A program made the translations under genes and the position numbers. From positions 128,588,695-128,652,694 of the forward strand of contig CM070904.1 in assembly GCA_036417435.1 (NCBI GenBank): 64,000 nucleotides of DNA. Reading direction: 5' to 3'. Source of the DNA: Inia geoffrensis. Its lineage: Eukaryota; Chordata; Mammalia; Artiodactyla; Iniidae. The notes beneath the pieces were generated by a model. That model was not told where the DNA came from, searched no databases, and was given only the letters and a program-made list of their open reading frames with translations. Shown one piece after another: positions 24,385-33,963 of the stretch (its first letter is position 1; each line of letters starts with the position of its first letter).

Positions 24385-24600
24385 CCCTGGGGCCGAGCAG
24401 TCAGGATCATGGGCTCTGGAGACAGATACGCTGGGGCTGGAATCCTGGACTCTCCTTCTACCTTCTGGCTCTGTGACTATGGAGAACTTTTCTAACCACC
24501 CTCAACCTCACTTTTCTCATCTGTAAAAAGTGCACCGTTATTCCTACTCCCTGTAGGTACTGTGAAGATTCGATGAAGAAAGTATCCAGGAGGCGCTGTA
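24385..24600 (+). repeat. MIR SINE, nearly complete
   Basis: The blocks atgggctctggagacagata, ggctctgtgactatggagaa, cttttctcatctgtaaaaag and tgaagattcgatgaagaaag appear in MIR consensus order. Confidence 0.8.
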
Positions 24601-24637
24601 GCTGCAGGAGGGGGGCAGGCTGCCGAGTGGCTTTTGC

Positions 24638-24659
24638 GGGGGGGGGGGGGGGGGGGGGG
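24638..24659 (+). repeat. Poly-G run of 22
   Basis: An uninterrupted run of 22 G. It is a mononucleotide tract, unusually long for mammalian DNA, and a frequent site of sequencing or assembly error. Confidence 0.95.
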
Positions 24660-25191
24660 CAGTGAGAGCTTCCCGGGTAGACTCTGCTTCACATCTGTAG
24701 TGAGGGTGCTCGCTCGGCCCTGGGTGATACTGACTTCGCTTTTCTCTGCCTCGGTTTCCTCCTCTGTAACCTTAATGTCTACCCCATGTGGCCCCTTTGT
24801 GAATCACAGGAATTATTCCCCAAACAGAGTTTAGAAGAGGGCGTGGCCCAGGCCCCGGACTCAATCGGGCTTCCTACTATCATTACTCTTATCCCCAAAT
24901 ATCCCTGAGCAGCGTTTTTCCAACATCTTGCTTTACACAGTTCCTTGCATCCAATCTGTTTCCTTTATACCCAACAGATTGTAAATTAAAGAAAAGAAAA
25001 TTAAAAATAAATTAAGAGAATGTAATAGTCTAGAGAAGAAGGGAGAATTCCGACTGGCACGCAGAAGGGGAGGGATGCTCTGGAGAGGCGAGGGGATGCA
25101 GGTGGGCGGGGAGAGTGCAGAAACCGGAAGTCAGGAAAAGCAAAAAGCCAGGAGAGGATATTTGTCTGCACAGTGGTGAGACGTGCCATTT

Positions 25192-25505
25192 TGAAAAGTC
25201 TGAAGAATCTTTTTTTTTAGATTCCACATAGAAGCGATATCATATGATATTTGTCTTTCTCTGTCTGGCTTACTTCACTAAAAAAAAAAGATACAAATGA
25301 ACTTGTTTACAAAACAGAAATCGACCCGCAGACATAGAAAACAAATTTATGGAGAAAGGGTTGGGGACGGATAAATTAGGAGTTTGGGATTAACATTTAA
25401 AACAGATAAACAAGAAGGATCTACTGAATAACACAGGGAACGATATTCAATATTTTGCAATAACTTATAAGGGAAAAGAATCTGAAAAAGAATATCTATA
25501 TACAC

Positions 25506-25595
<90 letters not shown>

Positions 25596-25697
25596 GAATC
25601 TCTGTGCCGTACACCTGAAACTAACACAACATTGTAAGTCAACTATACTTCAATAAATAAATAAATAAATAAATAAAAAATGAAAAGACTGAAGGAG
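25192..25697 (+). mobile_element. L1 3' end with 5' inversion and target duplication
   Basis: Direct repeats TGAAAAGTCTGAAGAA (25192-25207) and TGAAAAGACTGAAGGA (25681-25696) flank the insertion. 25210-25279 is the reverse complement of the L1 3' region (agattccacata to gcttacttcact). From about 25290 to 25655 it is sense L1 3' UTR ending ctaacacaacattgtaagtc, then an A-rich (AAAT)n tail. The direct part contains a (TA)n(GA)n microsatellite. Confidence 0.9.
25512..25593 (+). repeat. Compound (TA)n(GA)n microsatellite inside L1
   Basis: About 15 TA units pass directly into about 26 GA units. It interrupts the L1 3' UTR where the consensus has a short TA-rich stretch, so it grew after insertion. 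Confidence 0.95.
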
Positions 25698-26689
25698 AGA
25701 ACATTCTTCTGTTATAAATACACAGCTGATGCTCTTAAAGCCTTTCAGGTTTATTGTTAGACTGGGCTCACCTGCTAGGCTGTAAATGCCTGGAAGGTAA
25801 AGACCGTACACCATCTTCATCTAGAACCCATAGCCCAGGTATTTCACAAAAGAATTATATTGAATGATCGACTGAAAACTGTTTACCCAGTATCAAAATG
25901 ACTCACAGGTGAAAGATATCAGCTGTTTTCCTTCGTATTAACAAGCAGTGTCCAAGGCAGAAGGACTCCCATGAATCCATCGAGCAATTTCCAGTATCAC
26001 TAGAAACATCGCTAAGCAAGGGGTCAGCAGCAGCCATCCTGCCCTTAGCATCTGCAGCACCCTGGTGGAGAAAAGAGGTTAACCTTTGCAGAAATTCATC
26101 ATGTAAATGAAGAATGTAGCTTTGCAGTGACAGAAATGTTAACTGATTCCACAACTGAGTTGCTTGAGCAGTTATAACGTGAGTGAACAGACGGTGATGA
26201 CTGTCCATGCTATGAACAGAATAAATTGGATTCTGAGACAGGAAGAACCAAAGCTTTGTTGAGCAGTGCAGTTGTCAACGTTTCCTGCTAGATCCTCTTA
26301 AAGCAAATCACGTGGAGTTGGAGGGTGAATTGAGGTCAGCAACCAATGATTCAACCAATGATTGAAAAGTGAATTCAACTAAACGGTGACTCATGCATTC
26401 GTGTTGTTATCCATTCACTGAGCGTTAACTACGCATCTGGCTCGATTCTCAGGATAGAGCAAAGGAGTAGAGTCCTGCCTACCTGCATAGGGCTTCATCC
26501 AGTAAGAACATGGTGCATGGGGGCTATTAATACTGGGTTATTGTTCAGGCCAGAATTTGGCTGGAAACAAATATGGTGGTAAATTGGTAAGTAGTGTATT
26601 TAAAAATTTATTCTAATAGGGAATAAAGGTGAATAAAATCTGTTTAACCAGTAAAAAAAAAAGGTAATTGTCTACTTTTTCACTGCTAA
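25698..26689. other. Intergenic with old L2 fragments
   Basis: About 25775-25870 resembles the L2 3' end (gcctggaaggtaaagaccgt ... ttatattgaatgatcgactg). About 26400-26480 resembles the antisense L2 3' region. The rest is unrecognised. Confidence 0.45.
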
Positions 26690-26840
26690 TATGTAGAAAT
26701 GCAGTTGGTTTTGTATATTGCCTTTGTATCTTGTAGCATTTCTAAATTCACTTATTACTTCTGATAGTCTTTAGGTCAGTTTTTTAGGATTTTCTACATA
26801 TACAATCATTGAATAAAGATAATTTTGCCAATTAAAAAAA
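26690..26840 (-). mobile_element. L1 ORF2 fragment
   Basis: The blocks gtatcttgtagcatttctaa, attcacttattacttctgat and ggattttctacatatacaat match antisense L1 ORF2 sequence. Diverged and short. Confidence 0.7.
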
Positions 26841-27371
26841 TATGCAGAAATATAAAGGTTATAAGGTCAGATTTCTAAAATGGCACATGAAAAGTGTGCC
26901 TAGAAGTACACAAAGTCTGAGTAAATGTGAAACACCTTCATGGCACATTGATTTTACTTGAAAATTTGAGGGGAAACACATGACTTTTTAATATAAATAA
27001 GGTATATTGGGAATTGCAAAAATTTCCACAATTTTTATGGTCAAACACGGTACTTGGAAATTCCCCACTTGTCGGCAGCACCTTCAGGTCCCAGGCCCCT
27101 GGGGTGTATGTTGATTCTCCTATGCTACTAGGGTAGTTCACTGGAAAAAATCTGAAGGGTCCTATTTCAGGGGGTTTTCTCTATGCCTAAATATTTTGTT
27201 TAAAATTTTCACTTAGAGTAAGCTATAAATACTACTGTTTGCAATAGAATGAGTGTGGTTTTGAAGGTGATAGTATTCCATGTTAACCAAAGTAAGACTG
27301 GTAGCTGAGGTCTTGGTAGCTCTGCACTCTTAATGGGAACTTGTCATTTTTTACTGTTGTATCTTGAATAT
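26841..27371. other. Unannotated interval
   Basis: No gene or repeat recognised. Confidence 0.4.
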
Positions 27372-27387
27372 AAAAGCTGCTCCAAGG

Positions 27388-27588
27388 GGCTTCCGCGGTG
27401 GCGCAGTGGTTGAGAGTCCGCCTGCCGATGCAGGGAACGCGGGTTCGTGCCCCGGTCCGGGAAGATCCCACATGCCGCGGAGTGGCTGGGCCCGTGAGCC
27501 ATGGCCGCTGAGTCTGCACGTCCGGAGCCTGTGCTCCACAACAGGAGAGGCCGCAACAGTGAGAGGCCCGCGTACCACAAAAAAAAAA
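27388..27588 (+). mobile_element. CHR-family SINE with target duplication
   Basis: Sense SINE from ggcttccgcggtggcgcagt to cgtaccac plus poly(A). Exact direct repeats aaaagctgctccaagg at 27372-27387 and 27589-27604 flank it. Confidence 0.97.
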
Positions 27589-27715
27589 AAAAGCTGCTCC
27601 AAGGAAAGCTGTCCAAATGACATGTTACCTTTCAAGAGCAAAAACCTCATACTTAAGAGCTGACATTAAAATACACTAAAGTCATTGACTTGGAAAATAA
27701 TGAAGATAAGATTTT

Positions 27716-27929
27716 TCTTTGTTTGTTTGTTTGTTTTGCGGTACACGGGCCTCTCACTGCTGTGGCCTCTCCCGTTGCGGAGCACAGGCTCTGGACGCAC
27801 AGGCTCAGCGGCCATGGCTCATGGGCCCAGCCGCTCTGCGGCATGTGGGATCTTCCCAGACCGGGGCATGAACCTGTGTCCCCTGCATCGGCAGGCAGAC
27901 TCTCAACCACTGCGCCACCAGGGAAGCCC
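27716..27929 (-). mobile_element. CHR-family SINE with target duplication
   Basis: Antisense SINE with T-rich tail at the left (including (GTTT)n) and accagggaagccc at the right. Exact 15-bp target duplication tgaagataagatttt at 27701-27715 and 27930-27944. Confidence 0.97.
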
Positions 27930-28104
27930 TGAAGATAAGATTTTGGATAATCCAAATTCTCCATCTATAGCTATGGTCAAGCTAAGAATGTATTGACTGG
28001 TAAAACATGGTGTGGACCTGGATGGATCAGTTCAGTATAAAGTAATTTGAGTAGTTTGGGAAGGAATCAGATTAGCTCAGGGATTTGGGGGTAGATGGGA
28101 CCCT

Positions 28105-28275
28105 AGCAATGTCTCTCAAAGTTCATTGTAAATAGAGACCACCCGAGATGCTTCCAGATTCCTGGCATCTATCCCAAAGATTCTCATACACGTTTGGGAA
28201 CAGGCATGTTTTCACTAGCACCTCAGGGGATTCTGATGCAGGTCATTATCTGACAATGTTGAGAGAATCAGACTT
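28105..28275 (+). mobile_element. MER5-like DNA transposon relic
   Basis: The segment containing tctcaaagttcattgtaaat, ttcactagcacctcagggga and ttctgatgcaggtcattatc resembles the non-autonomous hAT element MER5A. Terminal repeats are decayed. Confidence 0.5.
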
Positions 28276-30175
28276 TCTCTGGCCCAGGGCCAGATTTCAT
28301 CACAGTTCCGTGAACCCCTGGGACGGAATGGAAATTCAGTTGTGTGTGCTCATATTCCAGGAGAGAGGACCTATCACTCTCCTTGGATTCTCAAAAGGGG
28401 TCCTGACTCAGTAGTGTTTCTGCAATGTAGGAAGGAGACCCTGGAGGTGGACTCTGAAATTGGCAATATCAGGAAAGGCGGAAGGAAAGAAGGGCTATAT
28501 ATATTGACCTGGCCATCTTAGCTCATGGATATAAAGAAATAAGTTTGGACCTTAAAATAAATGAAAATATTAGATTAAAAAGGGAAAGAAGAGGCTATGG
28601 TATAGACGTCTCCGGGCACGAGCAATTTACGTCGTCAGGACCTTCGATCTATCTCCATGTCAACAGATGCACCCCTGTTAGGACAGCAGGGGAGGAAGTG
28701 TGAGGCGGCTGCTGGAATGGTTACAAGCAAGTCAAATGTGTTCTTAGACTTGCAGATTATTTTTAACCTCCCTGGAATTCTGAACCAAGAGGTCTAGAAT
28801 GCTGGAGTGATTATAATTAGGAGAAAAGAGATCCATGTTTTTGTCTTTCAGGTATTTCTTCCCCCCATCGTTGCTCTCAAGTGCTATACAAGTAGGTGTC
28901 AAAGAAAGGTTAAAGGATTGAAGATGACAACATTTAATCAGAAAAAAGAAAAGCATCAAGAAATAAAAAGAGGCGGAAGGGGAGGGGCTAGCGCTTACAC
29001 TCCTGAAAAATGGATTTCTTGAACGAAGAAAGTGTTTTATCTACGTGATCAGACCCCGTGAGTAGAGCTTTCCAGCGGGGTTGCTATGAGGCTGCTCTGC
29101 TCGGTAAAGAACCAGCCGTGGACTACAGAGAAGAATCACTGACTGAGGAGTAAAGAGATGTGCTCCCACCGCTGCAAGTGAGAGAGGGGCAGCCCAGGCT
29201 CCCGGCTCTCTCCCTCCACACCCAAGCCCCTGGTCCTAAGCCCTTCATCCAGGACTCTGCATTTGCTCTGCGCTCTCCCTGGGGGCTTGACATTCTAGAG
29301 CAAGGCTGCCGGCTCGAGGGGTGCATTTCTGTTTTCCTGTTTCTTCACCCACAGAGAGGGATCCTTGCTCACTCCCACCCCCACCCCCACCCCCACTTCC
29401 TGAATGAGCCCGGGATCCTCACTGACTTGTGATGTTGGTCTGATAAGAGGGCTTTAATTTCCCCTCTAGAGGGGGGCTCTACTGGAGCTTGGCAGAGAGG
29501 GTGTGCGTGGGTTCCAGGGGTGGAGACGGGAAGCTGGACTTCAGGTTTCTCACCCTCTCCTTCTCTAGGGCCAGGCTTGCAAAGGCTGACCTGCTGCAGT
29601 TGTGAGCGTAGCAGGAGCCCCAAGACAAAAGTGAAGGTAGCAGATGAGCCTGAGGAAATGGCCTCAGCCAGACGGAGGGAGGTGGGTGAACGGACTATTT
29701 ACAGAAGTGTGAGCAGGCTCAAGGGAGCCAGGAGCGCGGGGAACCCAGTATGACGTGGAGCTATGGAAGGGATTTGGTCAGAGCTGCAGCCATGGAGGCA
29801 CCCAGCTCCCACGACGCCACAGCCAGGCGGGGAGAGCGAGGGGTATAAATACTTCCAACCCGTCTTCTGCCCTCTGAGGACCTCAGGCAATGCTTCCCAC
29901 TGGCTGCATAAAATCAGAAGCCAGCGAGCTGGGGAGTCTGAGGGAAGCAGAGAAAGGTGGAGAAAAAATGTGTATGTGAGAGGTGGTGGGCGTAATAAGA
30001 CGGACAAGACCAGTACGGATACATAAAAGAGAAGTAGATGGGAAGCTGAGGCCTGGCTGTGGCCATAGAACTTGATCCTGAATAAACCTCTTTCTGTCTG
30101 AAGATCCTAAAACAAGGGTTGTGGGAGGGAAGCTCCCCACTCCTGTTTAATTTTATGGAACAAGTCAAACGAAGT
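28276..30175. other. Intergenic interval
   Basis: No gene recognised. It contains a short (CCCCAC)n tract at 29368-29397. Open frames of about 100 aa in 29500-30140 on both strands have no homology I can name. Confidence 0.4.
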
Positions 30176-30586
30176 TGTTATGGAATGAATTGTGTCCCCT
30201 GCTCCCCAGTTCATATGTTGAATCACTGAACTCCAGTGTTAACTGTATTTGGAGGAAAGGGCCTTTAGAGAAGTAATTAAGGTTAAATGAGGTCATAAAG
30301 ATGGGGCCCTAATCTGGTGTCCTTATAAGACGAGGAAGAGACACACAGATATCTCTCTCTCTGTCTCTGTCTCTGTCTCTCCACGTGTGCACAGAAGAAA
30401 GGCCACGTGAAGACACAGTGAGAAGGCGGCCGTCTGCAAACCAGGAAGGGAGGACCTGCCATACACCAACCCTGCTGACACTTGATCTTGGATTTTCAGA
30501 GACTTCCACAATTGTGAGAAAACATATGCTGCTTAAGACCCCCAGTCTGTGGCGTTTTGTTGTGACAGCCTGAGCTGAGCAATACA
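30176..30586 (+). mobile_element. MaLR LTR (MST/MLT1 type)
   Basis: Starts tgttatggaatgaattgtgt and runs through ttcatatgttgaatcactga, gatggggccctaatctggtg, gtgaagacacagtgagaagg and tgatcttggattttcagaga to an end at gagcaataca. This is the order of a mammalian MaLR (ERVL-type) LTR. A CTCTGT simple-repeat expansion sits inside at 30352-30382. No internal region is seen, so it is solo. Confidence 0.85.
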
Positions 30587-31389
30587 GATAGAAACTCCCC
30601 AGTAGAGGACTCAGAAATCCACGTGGGACATAGCTGCTGGCTGTCTAGTAGAAAACTGAGTAGAAAATGAAGAGCCTTTGTTGACAAACCCTCTGTCTAA
30701 ATCTCTTGGAGATCCAAACCTTTCTCTCCCTCTTTGAAAGGGGCCCTAATAATGACCCGGGCCTTGCCGAAGAAAAGGAAGGATCGTCTTTGATTTCCTG
30801 TGAGGATTTCCCGAAAATAGGGAGGAGTTGGCAATGAAGGAGGCCTGTGGGAGCAGAAAGGGTCCGGATACCCTGTGTTGGGCCCCGAGCAGTACGGTGC
30901 ACCCAGACGGGGACCGTGGACAGGTGAGGGGGTCCAGCGTCTTTGAGATAGAAGATCTCTGTACCAGCCTCAGCCTGGCCGCCTAGAGCCTCATTGTGAC
31001 CCCACAGGTGAGTGACCACCAGGGGGCAGCAGAGGCAGCCCTCCCCAGGACATCAGAGGGTCTGACAAAGACATGGGTCTCAGACCCCGCTGCCTTCTCT
31101 GGGATGATCCGGCAGAGACAGGCGGGGCATTTGTGCATCAGCAGCGTCTGTGTAAGATCTTGTTGGATGTCTTATTTTTATCTCGGTTTCAGCTACTCTG
31201 GAGAGAATAACTGCCTATTTCATTGAAGTGCCCCAGGTAACTTAGGGTAAGCCCTACGTAGGCCCCATGACCAGATATTCCAATACATCTTCCAAATTCA
31301 GTGAAGAAAACGACAACTGTTTTCATAAGATGCAATGACAAAAGGAAACTATTAATTTTACTCATATAAATTCCCTATGATAAAATTCC
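30587..31389. other. Intergenic with a CTCF-like site
   Basis: No gene. The only notable element is the CTCF-like motif at 31016-31030. Confidence 0.4.
31016..31030 (+). promoter_or_regulatory. Strong CTCF-like motif
   Basis: CCACCAGGGGGCAGC matches the core CTCF consensus CCASYAGRKGGCRS at every position. Motif match only; occupancy is unknown. Confidence 0.5.
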
Positions 31390-31800
31390 CATGATAAATT
31401 CTATTTGGTTTGGCTCTGCTCTTGTTTTAATATACCACTTCATTCTCTTTGCTAGGATTTTATTTAGGACTTTGGCTTCTATATTTGTGAATGTGATGTG
31501 TGTAGAGTTTCCTTTTCTGTATTGTCTTAGTAAGAATTTGGTATTGGAATTGTGCTAGCTTTGAAAATGTATTGACCTACATGAAGAAAACGGTAAGACT
31601 TTACTGAGAGATCTAAGAGAAAGTTGAAAAAAATAGACGGAGATAGCCTATACTAGATGGGAAGAGAACATTTTTTAAATGTGAATTCTTTCCAAATTAA
31701 TGTTTAGGTTTAATGCCGTTTTCATCATCCCATTGGAATTATCCTTTAGAATTTGATAAAATGACTGTAAACTCCATTGGGAAGAAAAAAAAAAATAGAA
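31390..31800 (+). mobile_element. L1 ORF2 fragments in opposite orientations
   Basis: About 31390-31570 is antisense ORF2 (ctctttgctaggattttatt, tagtaagaatttggtattgg, tgctagctttgaaaatg). About 31575-31800 is sense ORF2 (cattgggaag and a gaaaagagtc end). The copy is old and the junction at about 31570 is consistent with a 5' inversion or two separate pieces. Confidence 0.65.
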
Positions 31801-31989
31801 AAGAGTCTTTTTGCTATTAGAGTTCTCAGTGTATTTTCTACCTATGCAGTATATGGATTTAATATTTTTAGTGGATGATCTTTTTTTTAACCATTGTTAC
31901 TGATATCACCTCATACGAGGTAATTGTTACTGTGGTCAGGGGATGGGACCTATGAGATTTCTGCTTCCGGGAATTTTAATGATACTCTC

Positions 31990-32270
31990 TGTGTAGCTAG
32001 CAAGTAGCCAGCTAAATTTTTTAAAAAATTTTATTGGAGTATAGTTGATTTACAATGTTGTGTTAGTTTCAGGTGTACAGTAAAGTGATCCAATTATACA
32101 TATCCATATATTCATTCTTTTTCAGATTATTTGCTCATATAGGTTATCACAGAATACTGAGTAGAGTTCCCTGTGCTGTACAGGTCCTTGCTGGTTATCT
32201 ACCTTACATACAGTACTGTGTGTATGTTAATCACAAGTTCCTGATTTATCCATCTCCCCAAGTAGACACG
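31990..32270 (-). mobile_element. L1 3' UTR, antisense
   Basis: Begins with an A/T-rich tail and ttttattggagtatagttga, then gttgtgttagtttcaggtgt and ctgtgctgtacaggtccttg, up to catctcccca. This is the reverse complement of a cetartiodactyl L1 3' end, truncated at its 5' side. Confidence 0.85.
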
Positions 32271-32639
32271 TTTTATATGGGTTTCTTTGTATATTCTTTG
32301 TAGGTAAAGCGTTTGAAATGTAGTTACACGCTAGTTTATTATTTAAATTTTAAAAAATTTACCATATTCTCATTGTTCAATATGCCCTTTCTACTTGCTC
32401 TGCCAGAAAGTGACAGCTGTGCATGAAAAGTTTCCCCTAGAACCTGGCTTCCATGAAATTTACCTTGTGTTTTTAAATTCTTGGCTTTATGAATTATGAT
32501 TTATTTAGATGTAAAGAGCCATGAACAACTAACACAGCAGAGATTCCGGAAGTACAGCAAGATTCACATAGGAATTTAGAATGTGAGAAAAGTGGCCTCG
32601 CACATCAACAGATGAAAGATAGGGTCAGTTGCCTATCTG

Positions 32640-33010
32640 TGTTGGAGGAAACAGCCATGCCTTTACCTAACTTTTTATACCAAAATACACTCCAGATGCA
32701 TCAAAGACCTAAGTGTAAAATACTAAACCTTAGAATTATTAAAGGAAAAAAGGTTCCTACTTTTGTAATTTTGGTGCAAAGAAGGCCTTTCGGAGAGTGA
32801 CACAAACCCAAAAGACAGAATGAAATATATTAATATGCTTGGCTTTATTTTTTTTAATCTGGCAACATATTTCAAAGTAAAAAAAATCTGAGAAAAGTCA
32901 AAAGACAAATTGAGGGGAGAATTGCAACATATTTATGAAAGACAAATAATAAATTGTCTGCAAGAAGACAAGAGGGCACTAAAAAACAAAGGAAGAAAGA
33001 TTCAGGACCA
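32640..33010 (+). mobile_element. Old L1 ORF2 C-terminal/3' UTR fragment
   Basis: The blocks gatgcatcaaagacctaagt, gaaggcctttcggagagtga and gtcaaaagacaaattgaggg follow the order of mammalian L1M-class ORF2 3' sequence. Frame is broken by many changes. Confidence 0.7.
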
Positions 33011-33019
33011 TAAGCCCAG

Positions 33020-33420
33020 TTTATGCTGAGAGTTTTACAGATATAAAATTATATCTTTGACCTATTTAATACTTTTTCCCTGAATCCTCTCTTGCCTCTT
33101 TTTGAGCATTTCTATTCCTGCTTCTATTTTATTCACGTTTGCCAAGTATATCTTTGTCTTATTTTTATTTTTAATGTTTCTGTGTCTATTTTTAGGTATG
33201 TCATAAGCAAATAACTTCAGATTTTTAAAAAATCAATCTGAGTTTGCCATTTTGAGGGAAATTTGATCCATGTGCACTTCCTGTAACATGGAATAAATCT
33301 GATTTATGTCCTGTTTATTGTGTTGCCCTTTTTAAGAAATTGTGTTTAGTGTTAGTTTTTATTTTCTTCTGCAATATAAATGATGTTTTGCCTACTTTAA
33401 TATTCTATGGTAGTATAAAG
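33020..33420 (-). mobile_element. Old L1 ORF2 fragment, antisense
   Basis: Blocks tttctgtgtctatttttagg, aaaaaatcaatctgagtttg and gaaatttgatccatgtgcac match antisense L1 ORF2. It is the host sequence into which the younger L1 at 33438-33949 inserted. Confidence 0.5.
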
Positions 33421-33437
33421 GTTGGCAGCCTCTTTTT

Positions 33438-33949
33438 TTTTTTCTGTCTACAGACTTTACTGATTACAATAAGATGTTTATAAGACCACAACACTAGAAA
33501 AAAATAGTACTATAAATATTTTGCTATGAAAAATTCAAGGGTTTTTATATAGGATGCCAAGGAAATGTTAAAGGCTTTCACAAATCTCCAGCATCAGATT
33601 TCAAAAGCTTGGTGTACTCTACAAATAAGCAATGAACACTATACTTACAAATAGATTACCCACTGGACCCATTGCTTAGTCACTCCTTAAAAAGCTGGTA
33701 AAGATCAACTTTTTTTTTTTTTTTTAACATCTTTATTGGGGTCAAATTGCTCTACAATGGTGTGTCAGTTTCTACTTTATACCAAAGTGAATCAGTTATA
33801 CATATACACACGTTTGCATATCTCTTCCCTCTTGCGTCTCCCTCCCTCCCTCCCTCCCTATCCCACCCCTCCAGGCGGTCACAAAGCACCAAGCCGATCT
33901 CCCTGTGCCAAGATCTCCCTGTGCCAAGATCTCCCTGTGCCAAGCGGCT
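33438..33949 (-). mobile_element. L1 insertion with a putative 3' transduction
   Basis: Identical flanks tggcagcctcttttt at 33423-33437 and 33949-33963 mark one insertion. Read on the minus strand it consists of a truncated L1 3' UTR (33948 to 33726) with its own poly(A) signal (33732-33737) and A run (33710-33725), then about 266 bp of non-L1 sequence (33709-33444) with a TATAAA signal at 33478-33483, then a second A run (33443 leftwards). Two tails with extra sequence between them inside one target duplication is the hallmark of an L1 3' transduction. The L1 part also carries three copies of a 16-bp unit. Confidence 0.75.
33896..33943 (-). repeat. Three exact 16-bp tandem copies within L1
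   Basis: gatctccctgtgccaa occurs at 33896-33911, 33912-33927 and 33928-33943 without change. Related L1 ends at 16.4 and 59.5 kb carry only a single related segment, so this is a local amplification. Confidence 0.95.
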
Positions 33950-33963
33950 GGCAGCCTCTTTTT

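Noticed and set aside
27880..27929. CTCF-like sequence CCACCAGGGAAGC in the head of every antisense CHR SINE
   Set aside because: It departs from the CTCF core at a key G position. The recurrence is due to SINE copies, so it is not called as a site.
27344..27996. Several roughly 100-codon frames with similar proteins on both strands
   Set aside because: Translations of two CHR SINE copies in opposite orientation, not a gene family.
33896..33943. Three direct repeats as a possible CRISPR array
   Set aside because: Units are adjacent with no spacers, inside an L1, in a mammalian genome.
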